Part shown: positions 37,903-48,692 of the stretch, in pieces
How positions within the stretch are numbered: the first letter of the stretch is position 1
Layout: each line of letters starts with the position of its first letter
DNA from: Poecilobothrus nobilitatus
Taxonomy: Eukaryota > Arthropoda > Insecta > Diptera > Dolichopodidae
Direction of reading: 5' to 3'
Length of the DNA stretch: 64,000 nt
NCBI GenBank assembly: GCA_947095535.1
Contig: OX352774.1
Location: 116,997,996 to 117,061,995 of the forward strand
Position numbers and translations under genes: made by a program
Notes under the pieces: model-generated
What the model was told of the DNA's origin: nothing
What the model saw: only the letters and a program-made list of their open reading frames with translations
The model's database searches: none

Positions 37903-38050
37903 AATGTATAATTAATAGTTTTTTTTTGTTGTTAAAAAAATTAATAATAGGATTAGGTTTATATTAAGTTAGTTAGATGTAGATTTAGTTTTAGTTTAAG
38001 TAGTATAAGTTTTAATTTAACATAAGTTTTAAATAAAATAAAAATGGAAA
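37903..38050 (+). mobile_element. 3' untranslated tail of LINE copy L1
   Basis: After the stop the sequence carries tataggttaagttag-like words (ttaagttagttagatgtaga) also seen after copies L2 and L3. It ends in an A-rich segment (ttttaaataaaataaaaatg), consistent with the 3' end of the element. Confidence 0.5.
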
Positions 38051-39290
38051 CAAATTTTGGTTTTTAATACAAATTTTCCGAAACATAATTATTATAAAAA
38101 ATGTTTCGACATGAAATATTAAATAAACAAAAGAATATTAATAATGTTACAAGATAAAAACTAAAAAAAAATAAAAATATAGTATTCAAGGTTTTAGTTA
38201 TAAATAATTTAAGAATAAATATTAGTTTTGTAAGCTTTGTTTTCCTAATTGTAAACTTTGAGATATTGAATAAAATAAAAAAAAGTAAAAAAATAAAAAA
38301 TAAATAAATATTTTAAAAAAAATTTCAAGTGTTTTCAGATACTTTAAAACCTATTTTGTATATGTATGCAAATAAATTTTTGGTTGCATAATATATGCTT
38401 ATAAGTCGCATATTATGTTCTACGATTTCTAATTTAAAATTTAAAATTACTTATAAATTTTAGCAAAATAAATCCTTGTGGCGTCTAATAAAGCTAAGAT
38501 ATTTTAACTCAACGGTTTGTTAATTAGTTCTATTTCCAGTTCATAAATCATTTTATTTTAATGTAAAATAAAAAAAGATTTTATGGTAATCTTCTAGTTT
38601 TTTTTGTATTTAATTACACCTTACTCCACAATTTGCACTAATAAATAGTCGATTATACGATTAAATTGTTAGCTGTGAACTTTTAGAACTAGTTTTAAAT
38701 TTTATCGAGTTTTTATTTTATATTAGAATCTAAATTAAATTTATAAAAATCTTCATTTCTTATGGAAGAAGTTTGAAATGTCGCAATACTTCTACTAAGC
38801 ATTTTTGTATAGAGTTAAATAAAATGAACTTCTCTATAACTAGAGAACGATTTCTCAATAATGTTGCGTTCTTGAGTTAAACTCCAATTTTTTCCTCTTA
38901 AACCCGTTGATAAACTATTCTTCAATTTTAATAAACTCCTGCTTAAAAAAAATTTAAGTTACATAATATTCTGTTTTAAAAGAAATGGTTCATTTCGTTA
39001 TTAAAATCCTGTATAATTTCTCTCTGATTATAAAGTAATTTTAAAATTTAATTTAATTTTCCGATCCATAAAACAAATACAGCACCTAAAAAATTAATAT
39101 TAAATACCAATATTTCATTTTTATTGTTTTTATTGTTTACTTTAACTTAAATTAAAAATTTCTTCAATAACTAATCATTTCTACCGTACTCCCAAAAAAA
39201 AAACTTATTTTATCTTTTTATGCTTCCATTTTAATATTTTTTTGTAAAGTAAAAACTTTTTTGCTGGTAAACAAAGCATAAGAAAAATAC
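38051..39290. other. AT-rich stretch, nothing recognised
   Basis: No gene or repeat was recognised. Confidence 0.4.
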
Positions 39291-39456
39291 AATAAAGAAA
39301 AGCAGAAACAGAGCTTTTAAACAAAAGAAAATCTTTCGAAATTAATATAAAATTTTATTAATAATTTATAAAAAGTTAAACTGAAAACTTATTAAGACTT
39401 TTTATTTTTGTACATGACCATTTTAAAGTCTGTGTATAATATTAAAATCCTAAATC
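39291..39456. repeat. ~170-bp direct repeat, copy 1
   Basis: Matches 40728-40893 with only scattered mismatches. The shared part runs from caataaa-aaaagcagaa through gagcttttaaacaaaagaaa to aaagtctgtg.ataatattaaaatcct. Confidence 0.85.
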
Positions 39457-40399
39457 GATTTTTTTGCATGGAATTATTATTTGAACTCCAAATACCTGAT
39501 TTCTTCTTAGGCCCACAAGCGTTTCTTTAACAATTTAACCCTTTAAAACTATATTGAACCGGTATTAAACCAGTTTAAATTAAGAAATTTTCTGTTTGCG
39601 ATTTTGAATGCCTTCCATAACGCTGCAATATTTAATTTGCATTAATTTTCCCTCTATCGCAAATACTACGTTGCACCTCAAATATTTTTGCCACTTAAAT
39701 ATTGTAAATTTGGAAAAGATGTTAAAAGTTTATATAGTGTATGTGTTTTATATAGTTATATTTTTTTATACTATTCCACTTGCACTTAATTAGAGTTTAT
39801 TACCATCTTGTTTGTACCACCCTTACCATCTTGTTTGTTTGTTTTTATTATTCATTTTGCTTCGAAAGAAAGTTATGAAATTGTCTCCATGAAATCTAGA
39901 CTCAATTCAATATTTAAAAACGAAAACCTTCCTGTTTTTTTTTATAATTTTCCTTTTTTTTTTTTTGTTTTTGTATATTTTGAAATTTTTTTTATTTTAA
40001 TTTTTAAACAAAAAAATAAATACTACTTAGCTAAACTTTTTCTTTTACTTGTAATACAATTTCGAAAATACTCTTAAAAATTTTCTATCCAGAAAAATTT
40101 CTATTTAATTTCTTATTATTTTATGTCTGTTTTATAGTTTTCTGTTGTTTAGTTTTTTCGTAAAATTATTTTTACTATTTTTTTCATTTTTCTCCTCTTT
40201 TTTCTTTAATTTTATTTTTTTTTAAAATAAATTTTCCGCAATCGTTTTCTTTTTAATATCCAACAAAGTTTTCTTTCTTTTATGATGATTTTGAAAATCT
40301 GCCAAGTTTTAAATATAGCAGCAAGCAAGTCATAAATTCTTATCAATTTTTAATATTATTTGTTTTGCACAACGTGCTTTGTTATAATGGTATATATAG

Positions 40400-40430
<31 letters not shown>

Positions 40431-40602
40431 AAAAGTTTAATATTTTTTCGTAATGAAGATAATTGAAGTCTTTCTTAGGATTATACCTGCACATTTTCAG
40501 TTATTGTCGAATACCTACAGATTTTTTTTAGTTAGGATTATAATTTAAAACATGATTTTTTATTCGAAATTCAAGAAATACCAAAATATTTTAAATACTT
40601 AT
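39457..40602. other. AT-rich stretch with (AT)n microsatellite
   Basis: An (AT)n run lies at about 40402-40428. Short open frames in this interval have no family signature. Confidence 0.45.
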
Positions 40603-41690
40603 TATACCCTACACCTAAAGTATAGGGTATATTAACTTTGGTATGGTGTTTGTAATCACCAAAAGGAAGCGAGTTAGATATGGACATGTATATATATTCT
40701 GAATCAGGATCAGGAAGAAAAATACAATAAAAAAAAGCAGAATCAGAGCTTTTAAACAAAAGAAAATCTTTCGAAATTAATATAAAATTTTATTAATAAT
40801 TTATAATAAGTTAAACTGAAAACTTATTAAGACTTTTTATGTTTGTACATGACCATATTAAAGTCTGTGGATAATATTAAAATCCTCGATTTAAACCAAT
40901 TTGCAAATTGAACAAATTGAAATTTACAACGTATATCAAACACTATTAAAGACCTAAATTTTCTGTTTTCTTTAAGTTTAAAATGTGAAATATAAAATTG
41001 ATAACATCTGAAGTTGGTAATTAAGCGATGACTTCCAAACTGAGCCGATTTAGCGATGTCCGTCCGTCCGTACGCACGATAACTCAAAAAATAATGATGC
41101 TATCTTGATTGAATTTATACTGTAGGTTAACAATGACTAAAGAAAGGCGGGGATTGCAAATGGGCGAAATCGGACAATGGGTTCGGGTACCTCTCATACA
41201 ACTCCCAAAACCGAATACGCACATCTTCGAAATTAATAAAGATAGAAACTTAAAATTTTGTACGAGGGTGCTGTTTCCTCAATCCCTGATACCCCTAAAA
41301 TTTGAGATGAATTGGAGTAGTTGTTCGGGTATCTCCCACACAACTCCCAAGACCGAACAACCATATCTTCGAAATTAATAAATATAAAAACTTGAACTTT
41401 GATATAAGAGTGTGCTATCCTGTTCTGATGATGTTTCTAAAATTTGAGATGAATTGGGGTGGTGGTCCGGGTACCTTCACACATTTCCCAAGACCTAACA
41501 AGCAAATCTTCGAATTTAATAAAGATAGAAACTTGAAAATTTCTACAAAGGTTGTAAAAGGATTTAGTTTTTTAGCTTATATTAAATACCTAACTAAAAT
41601 AACTTATGAATTTTTAATTTGATTTGAATTTTTTAGGTGTAGGGTATAAATAAGTCGGTTGCATCGACTAACTGTTACATTTACTTGTTT
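40603..41690. repeat. family C dispersed repeat, copy C1
   Basis: Inverted ends tataccctacacct (40603-40616) and aggtgtagggtata (41635-41648) are followed by a conserved outer segment, taagtcggttgcatcgact, up to about 41690, which is also present after copy C2. The interior has a tccgtccgtccgt run at 41059-41071. It also has three diverged tandem units of roughly 120-150 bp (blocks ttcgaaattaataaagatag at 41229, 41369 and 41510, and aaatttgagatgaattgg at 41298 and 41438). The open frames at 41109-41622 just trace these units. A segment copied from 39291-39456 sits inside. Confidence 0.8.
40728..40893. repeat. ~170-bp direct repeat, copy 2, inside C1
   Basis: Near-identical to 39291-39456 but located between the family C blocks gaatcaggatcaggaag (about 40700-40716) and gagccgatttagcgatgtcc (about 41042-41061). 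It therefore appears as an insertion into the repeat. Confidence 0.8.
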
Positions 41691-42472
41691 TTAATTCATT
41701 TTAGAAATAAAAAATACTTTTAAAATTTTTTAAAAGATTCATCTAGAGATTAGTAATAAATGTCAAAACATAAGAATGCTCTACGCATTCTATAAGAATG
41801 TCAAACACTAATAAAAGAATGCTCTGCATGTTTTACCTGTTACAATTTTGTACACCTTTTATAGATTAAATTACACATTATTATTGGTATCTCATGAATT
41901 TTATTATTGTCTTTCAGAAATGACCAAAATTAATTTTACCTGTCTCTAATATAAAATCTATATAAATTAATAACAATTTTTTTTCCCTCCCAATGTCTTT
42001 ATTTTTGACAGAACCTTATTTGACAGCACCTATTTAAAGCTTTGGCCTTCACCTTCCTTATTTTTATTTATATATTGCTGTCTATACTTTTCCAGTTTTG
42101 TTTCGTCAATACAAATAACTCTTTTTTCATGTTTTGTACTTCTAAAGATAAAAATTTTCTTCTAAGAAGTGTACTATAATTATAAGTCTAATAACAAATA
42201 GTTTACATTTTTTAATTTCATTAGAAACTTAGCCAATTTATAGGTGGTATCAATTATGTCAGTATTACAATACATCACCTTTTTTTAAATAAAAGCAAAA
42301 TCTTGATTTAAAGCAATTAAAATAACAAAAACTTTTAGTTGTTTTCCCACACCAAAAATATAACTAATATAAAAATACGATAATGCAAAAAGCAAAAAAT
42401 ACTATAACCATTTATACTATATAATAGATATATATAACATAAACATTTTTTTTTCTTATGTTCTCTTGACAG
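41691..42472. other. AT-rich sequence upstream of the first coding exon
   Basis: No promoter element could be identified. A good 3' splice site (polypyrimidine tract, then ttctcttgacag ending at 42472) shows that the last part is intron. At least one further 5' exon must therefore lie upstream, inside or outside the window. Confidence 0.5.
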
Positions 42473-42527
42473 GATTTAAACATCATCAACAATTTAAAAG
42501 AGTGAAAGAAATTATTGGCTTAAAGCC
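42473..42527 (+). promoter_or_regulatory. Ac78C: 5' untranslated leader and start context of the cyclase
   Basis: Between the splice acceptor at 42472 and the ATG at 42528 lies a 55-nt leader with an in-frame TAA at 42495-42497. The ATG at 42528 is therefore the first available start in this exon. Its context, aaagccATGG, has G at +4. Confidence 0.7.
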
Positions 42528-42902
42528 ATGGAAAAACTTTTATCAGAAGATGTTGAATTAAAAACACATACAGTGTATCCAACGTTACAGCTAACTAAAG
42601 AACTAGAAAAAAAATTATATCAAAATCATGCTGGAAAAAAATATATAATCGATCCAAAGGACATTCATATAAAAAATAGTAATAATAATAATATTAATAT
42701 TAAAAATAATAGAAGTAATAGTAATAGTTGTAGAAGAAATAGTAGTAGTAGTAGTAGTAAAAATCTTTTTCATAAGCATCATACAAACAATAATTATAAT
42801 ACAAATTTTTATGAAGATGATGAAGGTGGTATAATAAATACAGCATTTACTATTGATTCAGATAATTTATCAGATAGTGGTATTGAAAGGGCTGAAATTG
42901 AA
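42528..42902 (+). CDS. Ac78C: adenylyl cyclase, coding exon 1 (N-terminal, cytosolic)
   Basis: Encodes residues 1-125, starting MEKLLSEDVELKTHTVYPTL. The part from about residue 45 to 85 is Asn/Ser-rich from imperfect AAT/AGT codon runs (RNSSSSSSK), followed by an acidic segment around YEDDEGG. Such N-termini are cytosolic and poorly conserved in membrane cyclases. The exon ends in phase 0 at GAA before the strong donor gtaagt. The continuing open frame to 42920 is intron. Assignment to the cyclase rests on phase-consistent linkage to exons 2-5, since this exon alone has no diagnostic motif. Confidence 0.8.
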
Positions 42903-43356
42903 GTAAGTATAGTTTGTTAAATTATTATTTCTTGAATGAAAGCGGTTACATATAAACTGCTTAAAATTAAAAAAAAAAAAAATTTATTCACAACAATAAA
43001 AGAATCAACTTTAGACTTTCCTTTAATCGGTTTCTTTACTTTAAGGACTAATACAAAAAAAATCTACTTTTGTATAGTACTTGACTAAGTATCAGAATAA
43101 TACTTGGTAAGTCTGTAATCGTAAGTTTTTTGTGAAACCAAAAAATTTGACCTTTGATTTTAATTTTCTTTGATATAAAGTTGAGCAGCAAAAAAATCTG
43201 ACTAAAATTTGTTTAATTGTTTCGATTTGAATTTTATTACCTTATACTAATCCTATTGATTGTAGATAGATAATTTAACTTATATCGTAAAATACAAAAT
43301 AATCAATCAAATTTTTAATTCCTTCTTGATGTTTTTTTTTTTTAATTTTAAACCAG
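42903..43356 (+). other. Ac78C: intron 1 of the cyclase
   Basis: 454 nt, donor gtaagt and acceptor aaccag after a T-rich tract; phase 0. No other content was recognised. Confidence 0.8.
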
Positions 43357-44238
43357 GAAATCTCACAGTCATCTGATATACATCAACAAATTATTAACAA
43401 AATGCCACGTTTACCTGTCATTGATGGTGATGTGGCAACACATAGTGATGATGATAATTGTAATTCAGATCTACAAGATGATACAATAACAACCGCTACC
43501 ACAACCACCACAACCACCTGCACCAATATAACCAAAGATAATTTTGAACAAAAAAATTTTAATGTGATAGATAATTCTGATAAAGTACAAATAATGAATA
43601 ATATGAAAAGTGTTAGACACAACAATCTTAATTTGGATTTAAATATATCATCACCATTATCCGTATCTCCATCTCTTTCAAATAAAATAATGATAAATAA
43701 TTCTATAAGAACACAAAGACCTGTGCCAACAACATTAAATGTTAAAGGTATTGAAATTAATAATAAAAATAAAGATTTTATAATAAATGGAACAGGACCA
43801 GGTGCACAAAATAAACAAATAAAAGCATCATCTGTAATACCATTAACAGGATCATCGATAATAAAATCAGTTGAAAGAAAAAAATCACCAATATTACAAA
43901 AGCAATCAATACAAGATCGTTCTGCTCAAATTATTAAAAGTGAAGAGGGCCGTTGTGTTAATGATGTTGACCGTCGCACTAATTGCTGTGAGGCCTTAAA
44001 ACAAACAAATTCAAAAGGATTAAATAGTGAAATATATTCAGCATTTAAAAAAGCTAATGTTATTAAAGGTATATTATGCCCATCATTAACAAATTCATTT
44101 AAAAATCGTTCATTAGAACGTTCCTATTTATTATATACACATCGTCAACGTCAAAAATCATTAATTGTTGTCAATATTGTTGATTTTATATTAAAGGCGG
44201 TTTTAGCAATTGTTTGGTTACATAATGCAAATAAAGAG
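43357..44238 (+). CDS. Ac78C: adenylyl cyclase, coding exon 2 (N-terminus and TM1)
   Basis: Encodes residues 126-419 in phase 0, starting EISQSSDIHQQ; the ATG at 43402 is internal. Most of the exon is a hydrophilic, low-complexity cytosolic region including a run of threonines (TITTATTTTTTT). The C-terminal part is conserved-looking: NRSLERSYLLYTHRQRQKSL precedes the first membrane span (about residues 393-414, SLIVVNIVDFILKAVLAIVW). The LER.Y....RQ.KS..V.N..D motif just before TM1 resembles vertebrate ADCY8 best among the cyclases I know. The exon ends at AAAGAG before gtaaat. Expected localisation: plasma membrane, catalytic faces cytosolic. Confidence 0.9.
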
Positions 44239-44312
44239 GTAAATTCTTATAATATAATATCAAAATAATCTAAACAAAAAATCTAATTAAATTTTTTTTG
44301 TTTAAATTCAAG
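44239..44312 (+). other. Ac78C: intron 2 of the cyclase
   Basis: A short 74-nt intron, donor gtaaat and acceptor ttcaag, phase 0. The upstream TTG-initiated open frame over its end is not a real start. Confidence 0.8.
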
Positions 44313-44481
44313 GATAACGTAACTCAAGAAAATAAAATAAATATAGAAAACCCAATAGCATGGTCAGCATGTTGTATGATTGCTAATTTAGCAATATGTG
44401 GTTTAGGTTTATGGAGATGTTTTGCTAATAATTATTTACATTGGGCAGCAACGTGTACATGGTTATTATTTAATGTTCAAG
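44313..44481 (+). CDS. Ac78C: adenylyl cyclase, coding exon 3 (TM2-TM3)
   Basis: Encodes residues 420-475 plus the first base of codon 476. It contains two hydrophobic spans: TM2, about 434-453 (IAWSACCMIANLAICGLGLW), and TM3, about 460-475 (YLHWAATCTWLLFNVQ). They are joined by a very short loop, RCFANN, as in the M1 cassette of class III cyclases. It ends CAAG before gtaatt, splitting a Gly codon (G|GT) that is completed by exon 4. Confidence 0.9.
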
Positions 44482-44589
44482 GTAATTATTATTATTACGT
44501 ATTATTAATTCAATATTCAATATTCAATGGTTGAGTATACTATCATTAATTTATACACTAATATTATTTGTGTTGTTTATATTATATAA

Positions 44590-44635
44590 ATATATAATAC
44601 CCGTACTCAGTCGATTAATAAGCCACCAAAATTTA
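44590..44635 (-). repeat. decayed SINE head fragment (S2-like)
   Basis: Minus strand ggtggcttattaatcgactgagtacgggt resembles the head of the S2 SINE next to it (ggtggtttattaaccgaggg). It is only a remnant. Confidence 0.4.
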
Positions 44636-44639
44636 TCTA

Positions 44640-44925
44640 TTTATTCCCAGAGATCCCAAAATTTATTTATTTTTTTATATTAATATTACAAACCACATAG
44701 GATATTGCAAAACCATCAGCTACTAAGGCCATTATAGGTCGAATACTATTATTAAATTATACATTAATATTATTTATTTTGTTTATATGTATTGTATATT
44801 ATATATTTACACCATATTTGGTAGCAAGGGGGATTTGTTTTTAATTAATACCTGTGCTGGATTTGAACCCGCACTCCCTCGGTTAATAAACCACCGAGGC
44901 CCCTGCATAAAAATTTTTATAAAAT
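44640..44925 (-). mobile_element. tRNA-derived SINE (family S2), minus strand
   Basis: Minus-strand order: tgcaggggcctcggtggttt (tRNA-like start), taaccgagggagtgcgggtt followed by caaatcc (B-box-like GGTTCAAATCC). Then comes a body with ttggtagcaag... and ccttagtagctgatgg, ending in a taatattaatataaaa...aaataaat tail. It matches the plus-strand copy at 45687-45952. The A box is degenerate. Confidence 0.75.
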
Positions 44926-45020
44926 AAAATATCTTATTTGAAAATGTTTGCATATTTCAGGCGTTTAAAGTTATTATTTTTTTTTTTAATTTTTATTAAA
45001 TTTTTAATATAAATATTACA

Positions 45021-45067
45021 ATTTAGGGGCTTCAGTAGCATAGTGAATCCTGCATATAAGATTCAGC
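45021..45067 (+). repeat. SINE head fragment abutting LINE fragment L2
   Basis: ggggcttcagtagcatagtg is a tRNA-like A-box region like the start of the S2 SINE. It is joined directly to the LINE coding fragment at 45068, either a chimeric insertion or a fortuitous junction. Confidence 0.5.
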
Positions 45068-45310
45068 ATGAATACAGGATTCATTGCACCGGAATTTTTT
45101 ATATACCTAGATTCAAATGGTTACATTCAGGATCAAAACCATGTTCCCTTATTATTTCATTATAATAGGCGGACCACGTGCAAGATCATTGACTATATTC
45201 CGCGAAACGTAGATTATTCGATGTTGAAATTTGATAGACATATACCAGAAAGGGACAAAAACATTAGTAGAAATTATTGGTGGTTAGAAAACACCTACAT
45301 AGAAGATTAA
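45068..45310 (+). pseudogene. C-terminal LINE fragment, copy L2
   Basis: 80 residues matching the end of copy L1 at 37225-37902: TGFIAPEFFIYLDSNGYI, HVPLLFHYNRRTTCK, and the terminal NYWWLE. The frame is intact but lacks everything upstream of the last ~80 residues. It lies inside cyclase intron 3 in the host's orientation. The 3' untranslated part (to about 45480) shares gataagttaagtttttattt-like words with L1 and L3. Confidence 0.8.
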
Positions 45311-45686
45311 AATTATTTTTAATTATTTAGGATAAGTAGGATAGCATAGGCATAGTAATATATACATAGTAAATTAGCATAGCATAGTAAATTAGAATAG
45401 ATATATAGGTTAAGATAAGTTAAGTTTTTATTTTAAAACTCAATAGAAATAAATTTGGATTTTTAAATGAAATTTTTACCAAAAAATAATAAATATAAGG
45501 ATGTAAATTACCATGGAACATTCAAAGATTTATTGTAATATTAAAATATAAAACCTAAAATTAATATAATAAGAAATCATGCCATCTTAAAATTAATTAT
45601 AAAACAAAGAAGTAAACTGATATTTTTAAATTTTTTTTTGTAAGTTATATTTATAAGATCTAAATAAAGAATTAAAAAAACAAAAA

Positions 45687-45952
45687 AGTAGCATAGTGGG
45701 TAGGCGTGTGGCGTATTAACCGAAGGAGTGGGGGTTCGATCCCTACACAGGTCGTAAGTGTTTTTTTCTTTACATACCCGCTTACGACCAAATATAATGT
45801 AAATATATAGTATATAATATAAACAAAATAAATAATATTAGTATATAATTTAATAATAGTATAAAAACCTATAATTCCCTAAAGTAGCCGATGGTTCAAT
45901 AATATTGCATTACATTTATGTATGTAATATTAATATAAATAAATAAATAAAT
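45687..45952 (+). mobile_element. tRNA-derived SINE (family S2), plus strand
   Basis: Begins gtagcatagtgggtaggcgt (A-box-like), then ttaaccgaaggagtgggggt followed by tcgatccctacac (B-box-like GGTTCGATCCC). Next come an AT-rich body, a conserved tagccgatggttcaataat block, and a (taaa)n tail. The internal promoter boxes are better preserved than in the 44.6 kb copy. It directly follows the A-rich end of the L2 fragment's region. Confidence 0.8.
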
Positions 45953-46402
45953 TAATATTACAATTTAATTTGAATGACCCTTTTCCCTTCGAATGTGGGC
46001 CAGTATTATATTAATTTCATATTAATGATAAATTTCTTAATCTAAGGATGGATTACTTCTTTACATTTTCCTTAATTGTTGGTGAGGTTTTTACCCTTTT
46101 CCTCACATCATTTAAAATTATATATCACAAATTTAGTTTAGTTTTCTAATTGTATATGTATTTCAGTTGTATAGACATTAATATATAAGTCTGAACTCTG
46201 CATTAGTCATAAGAAGGAATTTTCGTGAATGTAAATATTTGGTTGAATAAATGAATTGAATTTTCCTTAATTCATTCTTATACCAATAATAATTATTTTA
46301 CCAAAATAAAAAAGACTAAAAAACTAAATTAATTTTTCTTCAGTTTACATGATCTTCCTTCTCTTGTCAACGTTTTGCTTGTTACTCTATTCTATATTGG
46401 CT

Positions 46403-46925
46403 TTATATATCGTCTAAAATTCCAAATAGGTCCATTCGATTTTTGATGTTCTCTATATCTTCCTGGTTTTTACACATCAAAGTTTTAAGTGAAATCTTGT
46501 GTATGGTATTTACGCACTCCAGGATTATGTGCTTTATAGTAAGTTGTTCATTGCAAAAGGTACATATGGGGGGTGATATTTTGTCGAAAATGTACTTATG
46601 AGTGGCTAGTGTGGCTTCCAATCTTAATCTTGTTATTCTTATGTCGTTTTTGCGACTTTTCGTTTTGACTACTGTGATATTCTTTTTTATAGGAAATATA
46701 TTATTCCTTAGTAACATTCCCGAATTTTCCCACTCTGATTGTTTCAAATTGTTGTAATATATTCTTATTTGGTTTTTCGCATTGATAAAAGTTCTTGATA
46801 TGTATAATATATGTGGGTTCTTAGCTGCCATCTTTGCTTCTTTATCCGCTTTTTCGTTATCAGGTATACCTGCGTGACCGGGGAACCATATTAACTTAAT
46901 TCTGCCCTTTTCTTTTGTACATTTC
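46403..46925 (-). pseudogene. I-like LINE: RNase H end and C-terminal Cys/His region
   Basis: The minus-strand frame reads WFPGHAGIPDNEKADKEAKM (RNase H His/Asp region, 46900-46835), upstream of the first Met at 46831. It then continues with TRLRLEATLATHKYIF and PPICTFCNEQLTIKHIILEC. This is the same domain order as the relic at 1.0-3.5 kb, but a clearly diverged family. All upstream domains are gone (5' truncation at about 46930). The stop is at 46403. A poly(A) tail is not obvious. It sits in cyclase intron 3 in antisense orientation. Confidence 0.85.
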
Positions 46926-47750
46926 TTATATTTGTGATGGCGTTTTCTTATATTTAAAGTTAATTTTGAATTAAAAGTATCAAAAGTCCGCTTATGAAAT
47001 AAGTATCTCTAATAAGATATGTTTATATTAGACTTTTAAAAATTCAATTTCAGAACTTAAATTTGTAGAATCCTGTTATAAATTTAGGTTAAAGAGTTGC
47101 ATAAATATTTTGAGTTACTAAATATTAAAAAAATTTTAATTTTTTAAATTATTTAAATAGAAAAAAAATTAAAATTACATACAGCTCCTGTTTATAAGCA
47201 TTATTTAGATATTATTATTTTCAGATTTTTAAGAAAATCGGAAAAATTGTAATATGACAAAAAAATTGTGTCGAGTTATTTTAAGAAATTAGCAAAAATA
47301 ATAGAACAATTTTTTTTTATGCCGTACTAAAAAAAGAAAATAAAAAGGAAATGAAAAAAGAAATTATCACATGCTAAAACAATTACATACCTTAAAAATA
47401 ATAAAATGTTCCATAAAACATTGTTTTTATCTTTCATTAAACAATCACCATGTGCAAATTATTGAAAAAAAATTCGAAAAATGCAATGTATAGATATATA
47501 AGGACAAGTGTATAAAAATTAGCCTCTAAAAAAATATACCACATAAATAAAGCCACCAGAAAAATTAATATTAATGTCTTATTTTCGCTTTTTCCTAAAT
47601 TTTGTTTTATTATTTTCTTTTTTTTTGTTTTTTATACTTAGCAATCGTCAATCATAACTGAAAATAAAAAAAAACAAGCTTTTTAATGTCAATAAAAAAA
47701 TCTTAACTAAAACAAAAACACACATTTTTTTTCTTTTCGATGCCTATATA

Positions 47751-48616
47751 CAGTGCTGTTCGATAAAATCCGGACAGCTAAAAATTTTCACTTTATTATG
47801 TTTTTTATGCATACAAGTGTTAGTAATTAAGGAGATAGGCTTCTTTGTGTTATTTAATGTTAAAGAGTTAATTGTATTCCATTTCGAAAAATGTATGGCT
47901 CCATGAACCTGGGTTTGTTTTTAAATAAGAAAATAAAGAAAATCTGTTGATTTTTTTTATTTTTAATTTTAAAAATTTAATTATGACACCACACGACTCC
48001 ACATCCCTCTGGACCAATTCAAGTGTTCTTGGGCCCCTTGAGGTTGAGCAACTTTCGTAGAAGCCTTTACAATATGCTTTTGCACAAGCGACGTGTTCTA
48101 AGATTCGCTTCTAATAATCTTTTTCAAACAGTTGATGACGAAATTACAGTTCCTCTATCTCTGGCGAGGTCTGCTTGTAATTTAGTAGATGTTCTAAATC
48201 GGTTCCGCTTGCTGCGAAGTACCAGAAATTTGTATTGAACTACAGTAGTCTTTCTTTTTCTTCCAGATCCTTTAGACCATTCTGTAGTCCCAGTAACTTT
48301 AAATGTTTTATAAGCTCTGCAATCGAAAACTTTCCAAGTGCTATTATCTTCTTACCAATTTCACGAGTAGATAAACCTTCCCTCCATAAAATGTTGGCAT
48401 TTTATTAGTAAACTCACTTGCTCAACTAATTATTTCATATTAAACACTTCTTTCGAAAATTAACTTATTTATAGCCGCCTAACAGCTATCTGATGTACGC
48501 GCTACAATTTAAAAGTGGGAGTAAAAAAATACAACATGCAAAAATGCAAGAAATTCTACCTATAAGAATAAAATTTCAAAGAATTGAAACTATCCGGATT
48601 TTATCGAGCAGTACTG
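47751..48616 (-). mobile_element. Tc1-like DNA transposon relic with matching TIRs
   Basis: The ends are inverted: cagtgctgttcgataaaatc + cgga at 47751, and tccggattttatcgagcagtactg at about 48593-48616 (CAGTRCTGYTCGATAAAATCCGGA), next to TA-rich flanks, as expected for TA-targeting Tc1 elements. Between them, about 48480-47990 on the minus strand, lie pieces of a transposase with an internal deletion. Confidence 0.85.
47990..48480 (-). pseudogene. Tc1-like transposase fragment
   Basis: In several frames of the minus strand the helix-turn-helix part is visible: GLSTREIGKKI-like, KVTGTTEW, GRKRKTT, then SKRNRFRTSTKLQADLARDR followed by GTVISSSTV and KRLLEANLRTRR. This matches the paired-type DNA-binding region of Tc1 transposases. 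The start of the catalytic region is recognisable but decayed, and the DDE residues are missing. Stops occur within the fragment. Confidence 0.8.
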
Positions 48617-48619
48617 TTA

Positions 48620-48692
48620 TATACATATATCATATATATATATATACATATATCATATATATATATATATATATATAAATATATATATATAT
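48620..48692. repeat. (AT)n microsatellite
   Basis: Alternating AT/CATATAT runs immediately right of the Tc1-like element, which inserts at TA. Confidence 0.9.

Noticed and set aside
41109..41622. Two adjacent open frames suggesting a small repeat protein
   Set aside because: They trace the tandem nucleotide units of the family C repeat, with no protein family signature and no conserved start.
43383..43625. Minus-strand open frame rich in Val/Leu resembling a membrane protein
   Set aside because: It is the antisense of the Thr-rich cyclase exon 2; the plus strand is supported by phase and splice sites.
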